Source: Ceratotherium simum simum | Taxonomy: Eukaryota > Chordata > Mammalia > Perissodactyla > Rhinocerotidae | Reading direction: 5' to 3' | Length of the DNA: 64,000 bases | Assembly: GCF_000283155.1 (NCBI RefSeq) | Contig: NW_004454160.1 | Coordinates: forward strand, 6,162,730 to 6,226,729 | Shown: piece after piece, positions 38,505 through 51,715 of the stretch | Position numbering within the stretch: the first letter of the stretch is position 1 | Layout of the letters: each line of letters begins with the position of its first letter | Made by a program: the position numbers and the translations under genes | The notes under the pieces: model-generated | The model's database searches: none | What the model was told of the DNA's origin: nothing | What the model saw: only the letters and a program-made list of their open reading frames with translations

Positions 38505-38833
38505 TATTAGTTTTCTATTGCTGTATAACAAGTTACCACAAATTTAGCAGTTTAAAGCAACACCCATTTGTTATCTTACAGTTCTGTAGGTCAGAAGTCC
38601 ACGCAGGGCTCATCTGATTAGGTTAGGCCCAACCAGAATAATCTCCCTCTTGATTAACCCAACTGATTAGAGATCTTAATTACATCTGCAGTAATCCCTT
38701 TGCCATAAAGAGATATGAGTGACACCCTCTAATATCCACAGGTCCAGCTCATGCTTAAAAGGAGGGGATTATACAAGGTATTTACACAAGGTGGTGGGAA
38801 TCTTGGTGGTCATCTTAGAATTCTGCCTATCGC
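38505..38833 (-). mobile_element. MLT1-related LTR
   Basis: Starts GTATTAGTTTTCTATTGCTG, TATAACAAGTTACCACAAAT, and ends TCATCTTAGAATTCTGCCTA, typical of MaLR LTR relics on the complement. Confidence 0.6.
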
Positions 38834-39047
38834 AATGGCTTTTAGCAGCTTGAAATAGAATCCTGGAGATAACAATGATGCATTCTTAGGAAATGCTGCA
38901 TTACCAGTATTCTTTGTGGCCCAAGAATAATTCTGTGTGGAAAAACCTGCACATCTATGAGCTAAAAGGAGATTCAGCAAGATCCACCAATGTATGCTAA
39001 AATTAGTGGACTAAAGTTTAAACAAAAAAGATACTTGCATAGTCTCT

Positions 39048-39482
39048 GTGTTAGTTTCCTAGGGTTGCCATAACAAATTACCACAAACTGGATGGCTTTA
39101 AACAACAGAAATTTATTCTCTCACAGTTCTGGAAGCTAGAAGTTTGAAATCAAGGTGTTGGCAAGGTTCGTTCCTTCTGGAGGCTCTCAGGGAGAATGTA
39201 TTCCATGCTGCTCTTCTAGCTCTGGCAGTTCTTGGCATTCCTTGACTTCTAGATGCATCACTGCAATCTCTGCCTCAGTCTTCACATGGTGTTCTCCTTG
39301 TATGTCTCTGTCTGTGTCCAAATTTCCCTCTTCTAAGGACATTAGTTGTTGGATTAGGGTTTACCATACTCCAGTATGACTTCATTTTAGCTTGATTACA
39401 TCTGCAAAGACCTTATTTCCAGATAAGCTCCCATTCTGAGGTTGCGGGTAGACATGACTTTTGAGAGACAATATTCAATCAA
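39048..39482 (-). mobile_element. MLT1-type LTR
   Basis: GTTAGTTTCCTAGGGTTGCC, AACAGAAATTTATTCTCTCA, CAAGGTGTTGGCAAGG and TTGATTACATCTGCAAAGAC in order. It is closely related to the copy at 23,154-23,617. Confidence 0.78.
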
Positions 39483-39499
39483 GTATGGTCCCAAAGTAT

Positions 39500-40360
39500 C
39501 TCCCCCCAAATATTTAGTAATTATAAAGGGAAAAACAGTAATTTTACTATGAAGACACCACTTTAAGCAATTAAGTTAAACATCACTAATAATACACTTC
39601 AACATCATCTACCCCCTGATATGATGCAATGAGAAGGGTACATCACCTGTCACATTCTTACAAATAATGCATAACCTCAATCTAATCAAGGGAAACAGAC
39701 AAAACCAAATTGAGGGATGTTTACAAAATAACTGACCAATACTGTTCCAAAGCTTCCAGGTCATGAAAGACAAGGAAAGACTGAGGAACTGTCACAGAGT
39801 GAAGGAGACTAGGGACACATAACAACTAAATGCAGTGTGGGATTCTGGATTTGATTCTGGAAGAGAAAACGGATATTAGAGAAAAAACTGGTGAAACCCA
39901 AATTAACTTTGTAATTTAGTTAATATTATTGTGTCAATGTTAACTTCCTAGTTTTGAAAATTGTTCTATGGTTAGGTAAGATTAACATAATGGGAAACTG
40001 AGTGAAGGGTTTATGGGAACTCTCTGTACTATTTTTCTAATTCTTTTGTAAGTCTAAAATTATCTCAAAACAAATATGCATTCCCCTGATTATTAATGCT
40101 GCTGAGCATAATTTCAAATGTTTATTTGCCTGTACAGGTTTTTTTTAATATAGACATTCAAGTGGTTTCCCCCATTTTTCTTTTCTTTGACTTTTTATTG
40201 ATATGTATTAATTTAGTATATATTCGTGATACTAATCCATTGTCAGTTTTATATGTTGCAAATATGTATTCTCCTAGTCTGTTGTTTTTTATTTATTTTT
40301 TTTGCTGCCTCTTGATGAATGGAATTTTTTAAATATGGTCAAATTTATTACTGAAAAGAA
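39500..40360. repeat. Old L1 fragments
   Basis: 39,500-40,075 resembles a plus-strand L1M 3' UTR (GGAACTCTCTGTACTATTTT near the end); 40,086-40,360 looks like antisense L1 (AATCCATTGTCAGTTTTATA). Confidence 0.5.
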
Positions 40361-40639
40361 AGAGATTCAGAGGAGTTGGACTTTGTGAAGAAGTTTTAGG
40401 AATACCTTAACCAATTTACTTTGCTTATTTTTTACCTTATATACACACAAGAGTGACACATGATAAAAAACATCTAGGTCTAAAGTTTAAAAGAGCTCTT
40501 TTAATAAATATAAAATAAAAATTCTAAGTAATAAAAGTATTGTGTCAGTGAAAATGGCAACATATTTTCTTCTTGCTGGTGCATAAATAATGATGTATCA
40601 TACAATCAGTACTGCCTTAGATTTAATTAAATAAGTGTA

Positions 40640-41165
40640 ATTCATTTATTCAATGAATATTTATTAAGTACTTATTGTTATGTCAGTCACTGTCCTAGGT
40701 TTAGGGGACACAATGATAAACCAAACAGAGAACTGAAGCTTATGCTGTTGTTCAGGAAGAAGGGCAATAAACAGTTAAATTCATGAATGTGTTCATTTTG
40801 GATAGCAATACATGTTATGAAGACAATAAAACAAACTAATGTAGAGAGTGAATGGTGATAGTGGTTCTTTTACTTTAGAAATATCTTTTGTCAGGTGGTA
40901 ACATTTGAGCTGAAACCTGAATGATGAGAAAGTGCCGTATATGTGATGATTTGGGGAAAGAGCATTCCATGCAAAGGCAATAGTAAATGCAAGGGTTCTG
41001 AAGTAGGAACAAACTTGCAGTGTTGGAAGAACCAAAAGGGCAGTGGAATTGAGTCACAGCGAACCAGGGGCTAGAGACTTAGTGGGGACTAGGTCATTTA
41101 GGGCCTTGTGGGTCATGGTAAAAGAGTTGGGATTTTATTCTAAGTGCAATTGGTTTGCATCGACA
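40640..41165 (+). repeat. L2 relic
   Basis: TATTCAATGAATATTTATTA, GTCACTGTCCTAGGTTTAGG, GGAAAGAGCATTCCATGCAA and TAGGGCCTTGTGGGTCATGG follow the L2 3' consensus. Confidence 0.7.
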
Positions 41166-42067
41166 TCTAATTTAAGTTTATTAAAATATTCTTTTGCTCC
41201 ACCCTTCCCTCCGGCTGAATCATAGAACTAAAATGTTATGGTGATTACGTAGCATGTCCACATAATTCTTCCATTAAATGCAATGTTGATATTTTAAAGG
41301 AACGCATACAAAGCTTTTGCATTATTCTTATTTAAATAATATTTTATTACATAATTATTCTTATTATATTATTCTTATTTATATAATGCATTTTAACTGT
41401 TTGAGGGCTTGTAATGCAAAAAAGTTTTCGATTGTAGGGTTCTAGGACTAAATCTTAATTTTTTACATTCTATGGAAATAATTATTCTTTATAAAAGTTT
41501 GCTCTAAATTGTGTTTTCCTGTTCTGAAATCTTGAATGTAGATCCCTTTAACATCCACTATTACCATAATTTTATAAAAGAAGTTCTCTTTAACTTCCCT
41601 AAATAGGAAGGATATAATATCAGAGAAAAAACAGTCCTTAAAATCTTGAATAAATTTAGCCTTGTTTTTAAAAAAATCTCTACATTGACCTAATTTTTCT
41701 CATTTGACAGAGAACTGACAAAAATCTTATCCATCACTGATCAAGAAAACCTTATAAATGTGTAAAGGATGCTTGCTTTTGATTCTCAAAAAGACTCCAG
41801 AGAAATGTGCTTATTGATCATTGTAGAGAAAAAAAAACACACAACCATAATCAATTTCATTGTCTATTTAAGTTTCTCAGAGAAGAAAAATAAGAATGAT
41901 AAATAACCAAAAATAATATATACAATTTTTTTGTTCTGATGGTTATTCCTTAATAGACTAAATATCTTCCCCAAATCCATGACTACCCTGTTGTATAGAA
42001 GATGGTTTCCCAAATCACTTCACAAGTTTCTGCTTTAATTAACTTCAGTTTAAAAAAAATAAACATA
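41166..42067. other. Intergenic, AT-rich
   Basis: No gene seen; a TTATT-rich stretch lies at about 41,320-41,395. Confidence 0.5.
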
Positions 42068-42272
42068 GGGGCTGCCCCCATGGTGCAGCCTTTAAGTGCA
42101 CGCGCTCCGCTGCTGGCGACCCAGGGTTTGGATCCAGGGCTTGCACCGATGCACTGCTTGTCAGTCCATGCTGTGGCAGTGTCCCATATAAAAAATGGAG
42201 GAAGATGGGCACAGATGTTAGCCCAGGGCCAGTCTTCCTCGGCAAAAAGAGGAGAATTGGCATGGATGTTAG
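42068..42272 (+). mobile_element. ERE SINE, tail lost in an assembly gap
   Basis: Plus-strand copy with diverged head (GGGGCTGCCCCCATGGTGCA), mutated box B (GGTTTGGATCC) and normal body; sequence stops at GATGTTAG where the N run begins. Confidence 0.9.
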
Positions 42273-42372
42273 NNNNNNNNNNNNNNNNNNNNNNNNNNNN
42301 NNNNNNNNNNNNNNNNNNNNNNNNNNNNNNNNNNNNNNNNNNNNNNNNNNNNNNNNNNNNNNNNNNNNNNNN
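42273..42372. other. Assembly gap (100 N)
   Basis: Exactly 100 N inside an ERE copy. Real length unknown. Confidence 0.99.
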
Positions 42373-44164
42373 ATATCTACAGTGTTTTGTTTTTCTATTT
42401 GACTTCAAAATTAATCTGAAAAAGATTATTGCCTTAAAATGTAGTGATCTAAAAATGAAACCTACCTCTAATTATGAGTACTTGTAGAAATAAATCATTT
42501 AAACCAGTGATTTAAATCAAATTACTCCATCTTTTACTTTCTTTAATGCACTGGAAGCTAAAATGTATGCTTCTGGGTTTGTACATATTTGCATTTTGTG
42601 CTAAATGTAAATTGATACTAATTATGGATTAAGAAGGAATTTAAAGGCAATTGAGACATTCAGAATGAGGATGATAAAATGGTTATCTGATTTAAAAAGG
42701 TCTTTAGAAGCTATGTGTAATGGTAGAAATCAAGACTATTCTTTCTTATTAATAGGAACTGTATTTATAGAATTTAGTGAGACTACCATTTCTTACATTT
42801 CCCATTGCTGTGATATTTGAGAATGTGTGCTCTTAGACCTAATTCTACTTTTAGCCCAGCTTCACATGACCTTGTTTCTAGTGCAAGAGCCCAGGGCAGT
42901 TTCTCTGTGACAGCAGATTAGAACATGCAGACTAGATCTTAAATTCTCACTTGGACAAAGGAAACAAAACAGCTGGTTTGATATGTTTACATTCTGTACT
43001 TCTCCAACAGAACATTCCTATTTCTAACAACTTCTTACACTGTTGTTCAGTGCTATTCATTCAACAAGCTTTTGAGCGTTGTGTATGCCAGGCACTGTTT
43101 GGAACCAGGGATGCAAAGATGAATGTCACAGACCCTGCCCTAAAGTATCACTAGCTAGTGTAAACTAATAATTACAATAGAGTGAGCTGTTAAAGCATTG
43201 AAAGTGAAGCAAGTATCCGTGCCTAGGAAAGCGTGGGAAGGCATCAAAGAGAACAAACAGGCAGCTTGGAGGTGGTATGGGACTGGACCAAAAGCAACAG
43301 AGGTAGAAAGAAACTCGAACATCAGAAGAGGATACTGCCTCCTCTTAGAAGTCAAGACGATTTGCTCAGAATTGGAGGTTATATAGTCTCTTAACACTGT
43401 GCACCCTTCCTTCATTGCACTTATTTCAATGTGTATGTTTAGATTTGTTTTTGTGATTATTGAATGATGCTAGACTGAAAGTTCCTTGAGGACAGAACCG
43501 TGTCCGTTTGTCTTAACCAGTGTATACACCCCAGCATGACACACAGGAGATGCTGAATAAATATGTGTTCAAAGGGAAAATAAAGTGGATGGGAGAGTTC
43601 TCAGGAGCATGACTGGTCATTATTTATCCAATACTATCAAGTAAGAGAGCCAGAGAATCTGACAAAAGCATTCCTCTCACCAGAGGGGACTACTCTATTG
43701 TTTGGCAACGGATAATTCATTGAACTTTTCTGTGGCTAGAATTAACCACTTTCTTCCTTTCCTCTTATAAGCCCCGTTGGATGAATCATTCATTTGCCCT
43801 GATTTCAACCTTTTGGTTACTGATTCAGCCTCTTTGATTACCTGATACACTATGAATATCTTCTGGTAACTAGAAAGGTCAGCTGAAGGAGTTCTTTTGT
43901 TTTGGGTTTTTTTTTTTTTAATGATTATGCTGCCTTGCTCACTGTTGTCCGTCTGTTGCAAGCAATATAGTCTCTGGGAGACACACTTAAGACTTCCAAA
44001 TTACCCTGCTAAAAACCTGACTCTATACTAATGAAAATTCCAGTCTAATGGAGCAGACAAGGGAAAGACGGCGTGCGCTGTGAGAAGAAACTGGGTTTGG
44101 GAGCTTCTGGATTACCGCTGGGAAAAGAGAAAATCCTTTCTATGACATTCCTAAATATGCCCTC
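42373..44164. other. Intergenic upstream of CSDE1
   Basis: L2 relics at about 43,045-43,290 (TTGTGTATGCCAGGCACTGT) and 43,470-43,575 (CTGAAAGTTCCTTGAGGACA; GCTGAATAAATATGTGTTC). No gene seen. Confidence 0.55.
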
Positions 44165-45110
44165 CAAAGTGCTCGCCCTCAAGATTTACCCTGGTCTCGC
44201 CGCTTAAAGCAAATGCAGGTTTGCAAAGATCAGTGACGCCAAAGTCACCCGCCGCCCCGCCCCTTGCGTCCCAGCGGAGTCAGTAAACACCGACCTTGCT
44301 TCCGCAGCTCACAAGGGAGGGAAAAGTAGAGGAACGTACCCACCTTCCCGGTTGTGGTTAAGCGCAGCGCGCTGGTTGGCGTCACTCAACCCTCGTGCGC
44401 AAGCGTATTAGGAGTCCACCACCCCCCGCCCCTTTCCTGTGCACGCGCTTGGAGCTCGCAACTCTCGCGAGAGAAGCGAGATTTATTCCTACGTACCGGG
44501 CCGTGCTGCTTATGGCGGCGCTGGAGAGGGGGCGCTGAGCTGTTGGGGTGAGTACGACCTCAGGGTGCAATTGGGGGTAGCAAGAAGCCAGACTAAGGGC
44601 GAATGAGAAGACCAAGACTAACGGGAGAGACTTCTGAGTCAAGGTGGGCACTCCTAGAGCTTCGGGTAGGGAACATCTCACCCTGAGTCCCTACCCTGGA
44701 CTTTTCCACTCAGTCCCCGCTCAACTGCTTAGGTCTCACGTCAGGCCGCAGAGCCGAAGCGAAAAGTCGAGGCTGGCGGCCGCGCGTCGCGGTGGTGGTG
44801 GTGACTAAAGTGGGGGGAGGAAGCAAAAATGGAGGCTCCGACCGCAGCCAAGATGGAGGCAGGGGTGCGGGGCTCGGGCGCCGAGGCTGCTGGGAGTTGT
44901 AGTCTGGCTGCTTCCTCCTTTGCGGCTTGGCGGGGGAAACGGGAACTACAAGTCCCGGCGGGCGGGGCGAGGGGGTGGTGGCGCGGTCCTTTGTGTGAGG
45001 CTGGAAGAGGCAGAGGAGAGGGGCCTACTCTGACTTTGGACCCTATAGTTTCCTGTCCGTCACCTGCTTGGGGATCTGACTACGAGTACCAGAGCGCAGT
45101 GCGGTAGTGG
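44165..45110 (+). promoter_or_regulatory. CSDE1: CSDE1 CpG-island promoter
   Basis: Dense CpG island with no TATA box. It contains a perfect TCTCGCGAGA palindrome at 44463-44472 (BANP/CGCG element), ATGGCGGC-type YY1 sequence at 44512-44519, further ATGGAGGC motifs near 44829 and 44852, and two ZNF143/THAP11-type ACTACAA-TCCC motifs in opposite orientation at 44892-44903 (minus) and 44945-44956 (plus). The first set flanks the exon 1 start. The second set lies in intron 1 and could serve an alternative start. An open frame from 44829 rich in Gly and Ala is explained by GC composition and is not called a gene. Confidence 0.8.
44465..44547 (+). other. CSDE1: CSDE1 exon 1 (5' UTR; start approximate)
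   Basis: Ends at a strong donor GTGAGT (44548-44553). The start is inferred just downstream of the TCTCGCGAGA element. It contains an 8-codon upstream ORF, ATG at 44512 to TGA at 44538 (MAALERGR). No CSDE1 coding sequence is present here. Confidence 0.7.
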
Positions 45111-46160
45111 CACCTCCTTTGTGTATAGGCAGACCCGGTTTCATCTAAGGGCTTAGAGACACGGCTTTTCCCTCGCCGCATCTGACACAGCGCGGCCGAA
45201 TTGTCATCCTTACTTGCACTCACCTAAAGCTGCCTGTTTTGGGTGTCTACACCCAACCTTCCCTTTTTCGCCTCCCCTTGGTCTTGAGAAAGGGAACCAG
45301 CCCCTAATCTTAGGCATGTAGCTCTCACTCCTCTGTCCTGGGGTTAGGGCGTGCTCTGAGAGCTAAGTGAAGTTCTCCTTACCACCTTCTCTGGCTCTTA
45401 TGGTGTAAGAGCCTGGCCCACATTGTGCAATGAACGGCTTGGCTTCGTCATTCTCTGTGGAGTTACTTTTTTAGAGCCCTGGTCCGAGATACTGTTGAGA
45501 TTTTTACCATCCGATGTTTTATCAGTACGAAATCTTAGTACCACTGTTCTTTGGCTTTAAGATTTTCCTTTAGAAACACCCAGCTGGCTCCTCTCTTGAC
45601 TCGCAAGTGAGGCAGGGAACGCTCCCTAAAACAGCCTTCAATCTGCAAACATAAAAATCTGAACGTTGTTGTGCGAGGTAATTTCCTTGTTTTGCACCTA
45701 AATTGAGTGAAAGGATGTGATCCTCTTTACAGTTAAGAGGACTGGGTGGAGAGGGAGGGAGGATGGTCAAAGGCACTGTGGTAGTTAAATCTGTTTCCTT
45801 TGAGAGGCTTAGTTTTTTATCAGGATGGTATGAACTGGCAGCTCTCAGCCAGAGCTACCAGTCGATAAAATCAAATAGTAGGTATCAAATTATAGCCCAC
45901 TGATATAAGTTATTCTATATCAAAACGCTGAGTAATTTTCATTTGGAGTTTCTAGAAGGCAAGCATTCTCGATACTAATTGACTACATTGAGGGGCAGTA
46001 TAATAATACCTTAGTGTCCTTTTGGTACTAATACTAGCCAATAATGGGTGTTCTTGGTGTGGGTAAGGAGGGGTTTTATATACATGCTTGAAAAGGCATA
46101 TGCCTGAGTCAAAAAGTCTAGATAAATATTTCAACCTTGTTTCTTTTTGTTTCCTTTTAG
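44548..46160 (+). other. CSDE1: CSDE1 intron 1
   Basis: The first 560 bases are still CpG island. The rest is unique-looking, without recognised repeats; no alternative exon is called. Confidence 0.6.
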
Positions 46161-46325
46161 CCCTAGGCCCGAAATAAAAGAGATGGTAGTGGTTTGAGTG
46201 ATTTTGCAGCTGCTCTGGATGTTTACCATCGAGATGAGTATTTATAGCAGCTGAGTTGAAAAGTAAAGTATTTGAGGCGCAGAAGATAGGTTTTCTTTTT
46301 TTGTAAATAAGTTCTGACTTAACAG
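46161..46325 (+). other. CSDE1: CSDE1 exon 2 (5' UTR)
   Basis: 165 nt between a pyrimidine-rich acceptor (TTTCCTTTTAG) and a CAG/GTATGA donor. It has stops in all frames, so it is untranslated. It holds two upstream ORFs, 46183-46197 (4 codons) and 46219-46254 (11 codons), and a pyrimidine run TTTTCTTTTTTTG near 46291-46303. Human UNR mRNA is reported to have an IRES in its 5' UTR that PTB represses; this tract is a plausible part of it (inference). Confidence 0.75.
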
Positions 46326-49300
46326 GTATGACTTTTAGAGTGTGGTTGAAAATTCTGGTAAATTTCTAGCAAATCAAAAATAAGAGTGTGAAAGCTGACA
46401 TGTAGTCCTGCTTTATCCCACTCCTGTTTCCCTGCCTCCATCTGAAGACACACAGTGCAGGGCCATCCAACATTTTAAAAAATCTTTCTTTTAAATTGTG
46501 GTACATAAAATTTACCATTTTAACTTGTTTTAAGTGTACGGTTCAGTGGCGTTAAGTTCATTCACGTTGTTGTGAAGACCATACTTTTGAGATGGTAGTT
46601 GAAACGTGAAAATGCTGTGGACATATTTTTAAGGAGTTGAATTTTAGGACTGTAAATAAATAAAAATCTTGATTTTGTTAAATAAACACAAAGAATTAAT
46701 ATGCCTTCATAGCTTTGTCTTTTCAAAAAACAAAGGGGAAACTACTTTGAGATCTTGGACTCAAACTGTCTTATGGAGAGCTGTAAAACTTTTAGGATTA
46801 ATAGAGAATTAGAGTAAGAAGAATTATAACTATATTTTCTAAGGCTTAATAGCTAGAATTCACTGGTGAAACTGCTGTAGTGGGAGTGACTTGGTTTCTT
46901 GAATCCCATCATTTCTTGCTGTAAAATCCCTTCTGCCAAATCAAGATTTTAAAAAATTCCTGTCTTGATATTAGAATGTTTTCCACTTGCATGTGAGTAC
47001 CTGGTTAAAAAAGAAAACAATACAAAACTTTTTTTCAGTTCATAACACCAAACCTTAGGAATTCTTACATGTTTCTACTGTGCTACATTTTTCATTAAAC
47101 TAGGTATGGTATTCTAAGTGTTCTGTTCAGAAGTATTGAATGGTAATTTTATTTTGGGGTCATTTTTATATTTAATAGGTTCTTTTATGCTGAGGTAAAA
47201 CATTAGTGGGTAGGTGAAAATAAATTTATCAGCAGTTTCTTTACATTGAACACGTAGGCTAGCAGCTACAGCCAATACATAACCAGTTAGTTATTTGAAC
47301 TTCTGCTTCTCAAATGTAGTAAGTACAAGCTCCAGCTATAGTCAAGTGTGCTCGATACTGCCTGCTTTTATCAGTGAAAGTCTTTCCCCAAGGGCCTTAT
47401 ATTTACTATGCTTTATTGAGCATGCGTTTTTTTCCTCATCAGTCTGTACCTCCTCCAGCCAATATGGTAGCCACTAGACATGTGTGGCTGTTGTGCGCTT
47501 GAACTGTGCACAATTCTGAATTGAAATGTGCTGTAATTGTAAGGTAAACATTGGATTTCAAGGAATGTAAAAAATCTCAATTTTTTTAGATTGAATACAT
47601 GTGGAAAATGATAACATTTTGGGTATATTTGGTTAAATAAGATAATTAAAATTAGTTTCACCTGTATCTTTTCACTTTACTATGATTACTAGAAAATTCT
47701 AAAGTACATATGTGGCTTGCACTATGTTTCTTTTGGACAGTGCTAGTCTATACTATTCTCTGATTTTGTGTCTAGAGCATTTCTTCAGCTTCCCACACTG
47801 GCATTTGTCCTATTTCAAAGTATTAGTGTGTGTAAACGCACTTAAGTGATGGATGGATATATAATTTTAAATATCTTAGTAGCTGTTCAGGTAATTAACA
47901 GCCCAGCACAATTGTTATTACTAAACATATACAAAAAGTTGCAGCAATTTGCTTTTCTTTTGCTTTTCTTTTATTTCTGCTCAACATGGCGATGGCTTAA
48001 ATGGTTTCAAGTTGGTTAATTATCAAACTTTTATCATTTTCCTTAGATCCTAGAGTAAAAGTGAATTAAAACCTGTCAAGCACTTCAGTTATATGGGTTA
48101 AAGCAAAATGTGATATACTTGCCTCGAGTTAATGCATCAAGAAATAGGAACTAGGATGTTAAGGCAAGGATATTATTCATATAAATCAACAATAAAGAGA
48201 GAACCATTTCAGTTCCATGCTGCCTTTTTGGGTCTTTGCTCTTCTCAAAGGAAGAAGGTACTCTCTGAGGAAAGTGGGTTAAGTGGGGAGACTTTTGTAG
48301 ACTGGTTTAGCCTTTCATTAACATTCTCCCCAAGTGAGTGCAGTACAGACTTTGAGAATAATTTATCAAAATGATAAAATGGAATATGTAATACATTTTA
48401 GATGGATTACTGACTACATAAATGTATTAGTTCAACATGTAGTAGTAATTTAGTGCCTACTTATACGTGGCTTCTGCTACGCCTTTGAGATGAAGCGGCG
48501 AACTGGAGGAAGACAGTAAATAAAACAGGTGATGATAATTTTGAGACAGATGAAATAAGGAGTAGCTGTTTGGATCAGTTCAAGTAAAGGAATTAGCTTT
48601 AACTCCTAAAACAGCATGACTTAATAGTTGATAATTAATGATGATACTGTTTCCATACAAAGGAAAAAGGAGTTGATTACTTAGCAATCAGAGAGACTTT
48701 GAGATCCACATTTAAATCGTTCCTTAGTTTTTTGATTGGTACTCTGTATTTCATCTGACTTTAAAAGTGTCTAGCTTTTGGGAAGATGGAGGGGATGCAC
48801 TTAAATTCAGAGGGTTAAGACAAAAGAAGTTGTCGGTACCATCCATGAATGTTAATAATCTTGGCTTGAGTAGATAGTCAATTTTATTAAAATGCCTAAT
48901 CCTCGGTACATTTTAGGTAATTCATTAGGTGTTGAATTGATTGAAAAACATTGGTCAACCATAGAAATGTTGAAGCTACTAATGAAACGGAATTCAGCAC
49001 TGTCAATTATTCATAATAGTTGGTGGGTTTGTTTGAGCTTTAATAGATCCTAATAGGCTTCATTATTGCCCAAGATTGGCCCTGCAGTGCTCCAGATTTT
49101 AGATTCTGAAAGTCTCTTATTTCTGTGTTACTAAGTGACAAACCTGACAGTTCTTATAACATAATACCACACCCTAAACTGAGTTAATCCAGTTCAAGTT
49201 TTTCAAAATAAGGTTTTTTTCTTGTTTTTTTCCCCCCATAATACACAGTACCTTGTCCTTAGCAGTTTGATGAAATTCTCACCTATTTTATCAGATAGCA

Positions 49301-49931
49301 ATTTTGAGGTCTTTGGGTTCATAAATAGACTTAAGGTATTAAAGTTAAAGCAGTGTGCCAAATCTGTATTTTTTAAAGACGAGATTATTTCTTGATTGGA
49401 TAATTAAGACTTTATACAGTTAACCAAAACAAGATTTTTAAAAGTTGGTAGAACTGTCTACACTTGAATTGTGGTGTCCTTTGCCTATTATGGATTAAAC
49501 TACCTTTTTGCTATATTAGTTTCTGCTGTGCTTAAGTTTAGCTGTACTGAGGCGCTAAAGAGGGCTGTGAGAAAGAAACTTGAGTTTCTCTCTCAGAAAT
49601 TTGAAATAGAATTGGAGGAACAAGATACATAAACATGAAGTAAGCAAAGTGCAGAAATGATCTGGCATCAAAAAGAATGGTGCAGGCAGTGGGAGTTACT
49701 CCCTCATGTAGTGGCAATTAAGGTAATAAGTCTGGGCTGGAATGGTCAAGAAAGGCTTTTTTGACACCTTGAAGACGGCAAAATTATATTCTTTGTGGGA
49801 AGACCCATAAGCGCAAAGACTAGAATTCAGGAGTCTCCCAAGAGTTGTATTTAAGGATTAGGGAGGAAAATGCACCTAACTAGAAGAAGAACTGGAGACC
49901 AGTGGAAGGTAAAGATGGAGAGACACACCAT

Positions 49932-50120
49932 GAATGGTGGTTCTTAAACCCTGGCTGCAAGTCAGAAACACCTTAGGGGGGCCAGTATAGAGAAAATATA
50001 CCAACACCTGGGACCTAAGCCTGGTGAAGTTATATCAGAATCTCAGGGTGGGATGCAGGCTTTGATTTTTTTTTAAGTTGCCTAGGTGTTTGAGTTGAAT
50101 GTGCAGCCGGGATTAAGAAC
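49932..50120 (+). mobile_element. MER5A-type hAT MITE
   Basis: GTGGTTCTTAAACCCTGGCT at the left, CAGAATCTCAGGGTGGGATG in the middle, and GGGATTAAGAACC at the right, matching the MER5A order with imperfect terminal inverted repeats. Confidence 0.7.
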
Positions 50121-51039
50121 CTCCCATCTAGAGTGCTGGAAAAATCACTGAAGATTTCGAACAAGGGAATGAGATGAAATTGGAGTTTTAGATAGATCAG
50201 TCTGGCAGTGTTATGTGGCAGAAAGTGGAAAGGGCTAACACTGGAAGTTAGCAGATGTGTTAGACACCTGGACCAAAATATGTCATTTAGGACAAAAGAT
50301 GAATATAAAAGATATCTTGAAGGAAATATTGATAAGACTTGCAACATTGGTGTGGAGGAAGAGAGAGGAATCAAAGATCATTGCAAACATGTCCCTACTT
50401 CAGGCTGGTTAAATTACTCTGAGTGAGGACTGGGCATAGGTGTTTTTTAAAGCTTCCCAAGTGATTTGAGAACCATTGCTCTAAGAAGTATCTAATCTGG
50501 GTAATAGGAGAATGATCCAAATAAAATTGAAAGAATGGACATATGTAACTTTTGTTATTTGGAGTAACAATATAAAGCCATGGAGTATTAGATAATAGCC
50601 ACAAAAAATGGCCACTCATCAGCTATTACTGAGTGTTCATTTTGCATATGAGAAACTGAAACATAGTTTAAAAAACATGTTCATGGCATTTACTATTAAG
50701 TATCAGTGATTAGAATTGAGTTCTAGTCTAAGGTATTTCACCAGCTCTGACCTCTCACCTTATAGTCATTCTTATTTCTGATGTTTTTCAAATATACTTT
50801 TCGTCTCTCAGCATATCTAAAACCAAATCCACCTTTGTCTTCTCCCCATATAAATCATTTTAGTTAACATTTGAGTCAGCATGAAATAATCATTTTTATA
50901 GCTAACATAAAGCACAATTCTGTGGTTTTATTTATAAATTCATTTCTCTCCCATCTCTTCTATAAACATTTCTCATCTATTTATGGCAACAGCTCAAATG
51001 AGATTTCTCTGTTTCCTTCACTGTCATCTCCCACAGGAT

Positions 51040-51715
51040 TTCAAAACTTAATACCCTCTCATCAAGAACTAAGGCTCTCTGTTTCCTGTTATATCAAGTT
51101 GAAATGCTTCATAATCTGGCTCTGCTACACCTGTCACACCACATATCCCATTTCACTTTAAACCAGCCTTCTCTTCTAGCCAGGCTAGCCTATTGATTCC
51201 TCTGAAGCAGCAAGCCACACTTGTTACCCCAGTCGTTATGCAGTAAACCTTCCTTGATGCCAGGCATAGAAAATCACATACATGGTCCCTTCTCGCAGTG
51301 AACTGAGAATTTAGTGGCATATTCTGGCCTGACTTATGTGATATTTCATGCCTAAAATACTCAGCTATTTTCGTTCTCTTAAAAATCTACCTGTTTCTCC
51401 AAATTAAGCTCGAATTCCACCTCTGTTTAAAAGCCTTCTCTTACTATGCTCATGATGTTGCTTCAATGCATATACAGTGGTGAATAAACAGTAAGTAGTA
51501 TTTCTAGTATAGTATGTGACATAGTAGGTACCCAGATATTAGTTGAGCAAATTAATTTTTGGCATTTTGTCCTCTAGTCTGGTTTTTCTCCGTAGATAAC
51601 TCTTGTCTTCTCAGCGAGAGTGTAAACTCCCTGATGGCAGGAATTTCTTTTATATTTTTGACAATACCTAACACAGTGCTAGATGTTTATAAAATGCTTG
51701 TACTAAATTGAATAT
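51040..51715 (+). repeat. L2 relic
   Basis: L2 3' block: CATAATCTGGCTCTGCTACA, AAGCCTTCTCTTACTATGCT, GTGTAAACTCCCTGATGGCA, CCTAACACAGTGCTAGATG. Confidence 0.65.

Noticed and set aside
44829..45107. 92-codon GC-rich frame in the CSDE1 CpG island
   Set aside because: Gly/Ala/Arg composition follows from the CpG island; no domain, and no splice site joins it to CSDE1 with confidence.
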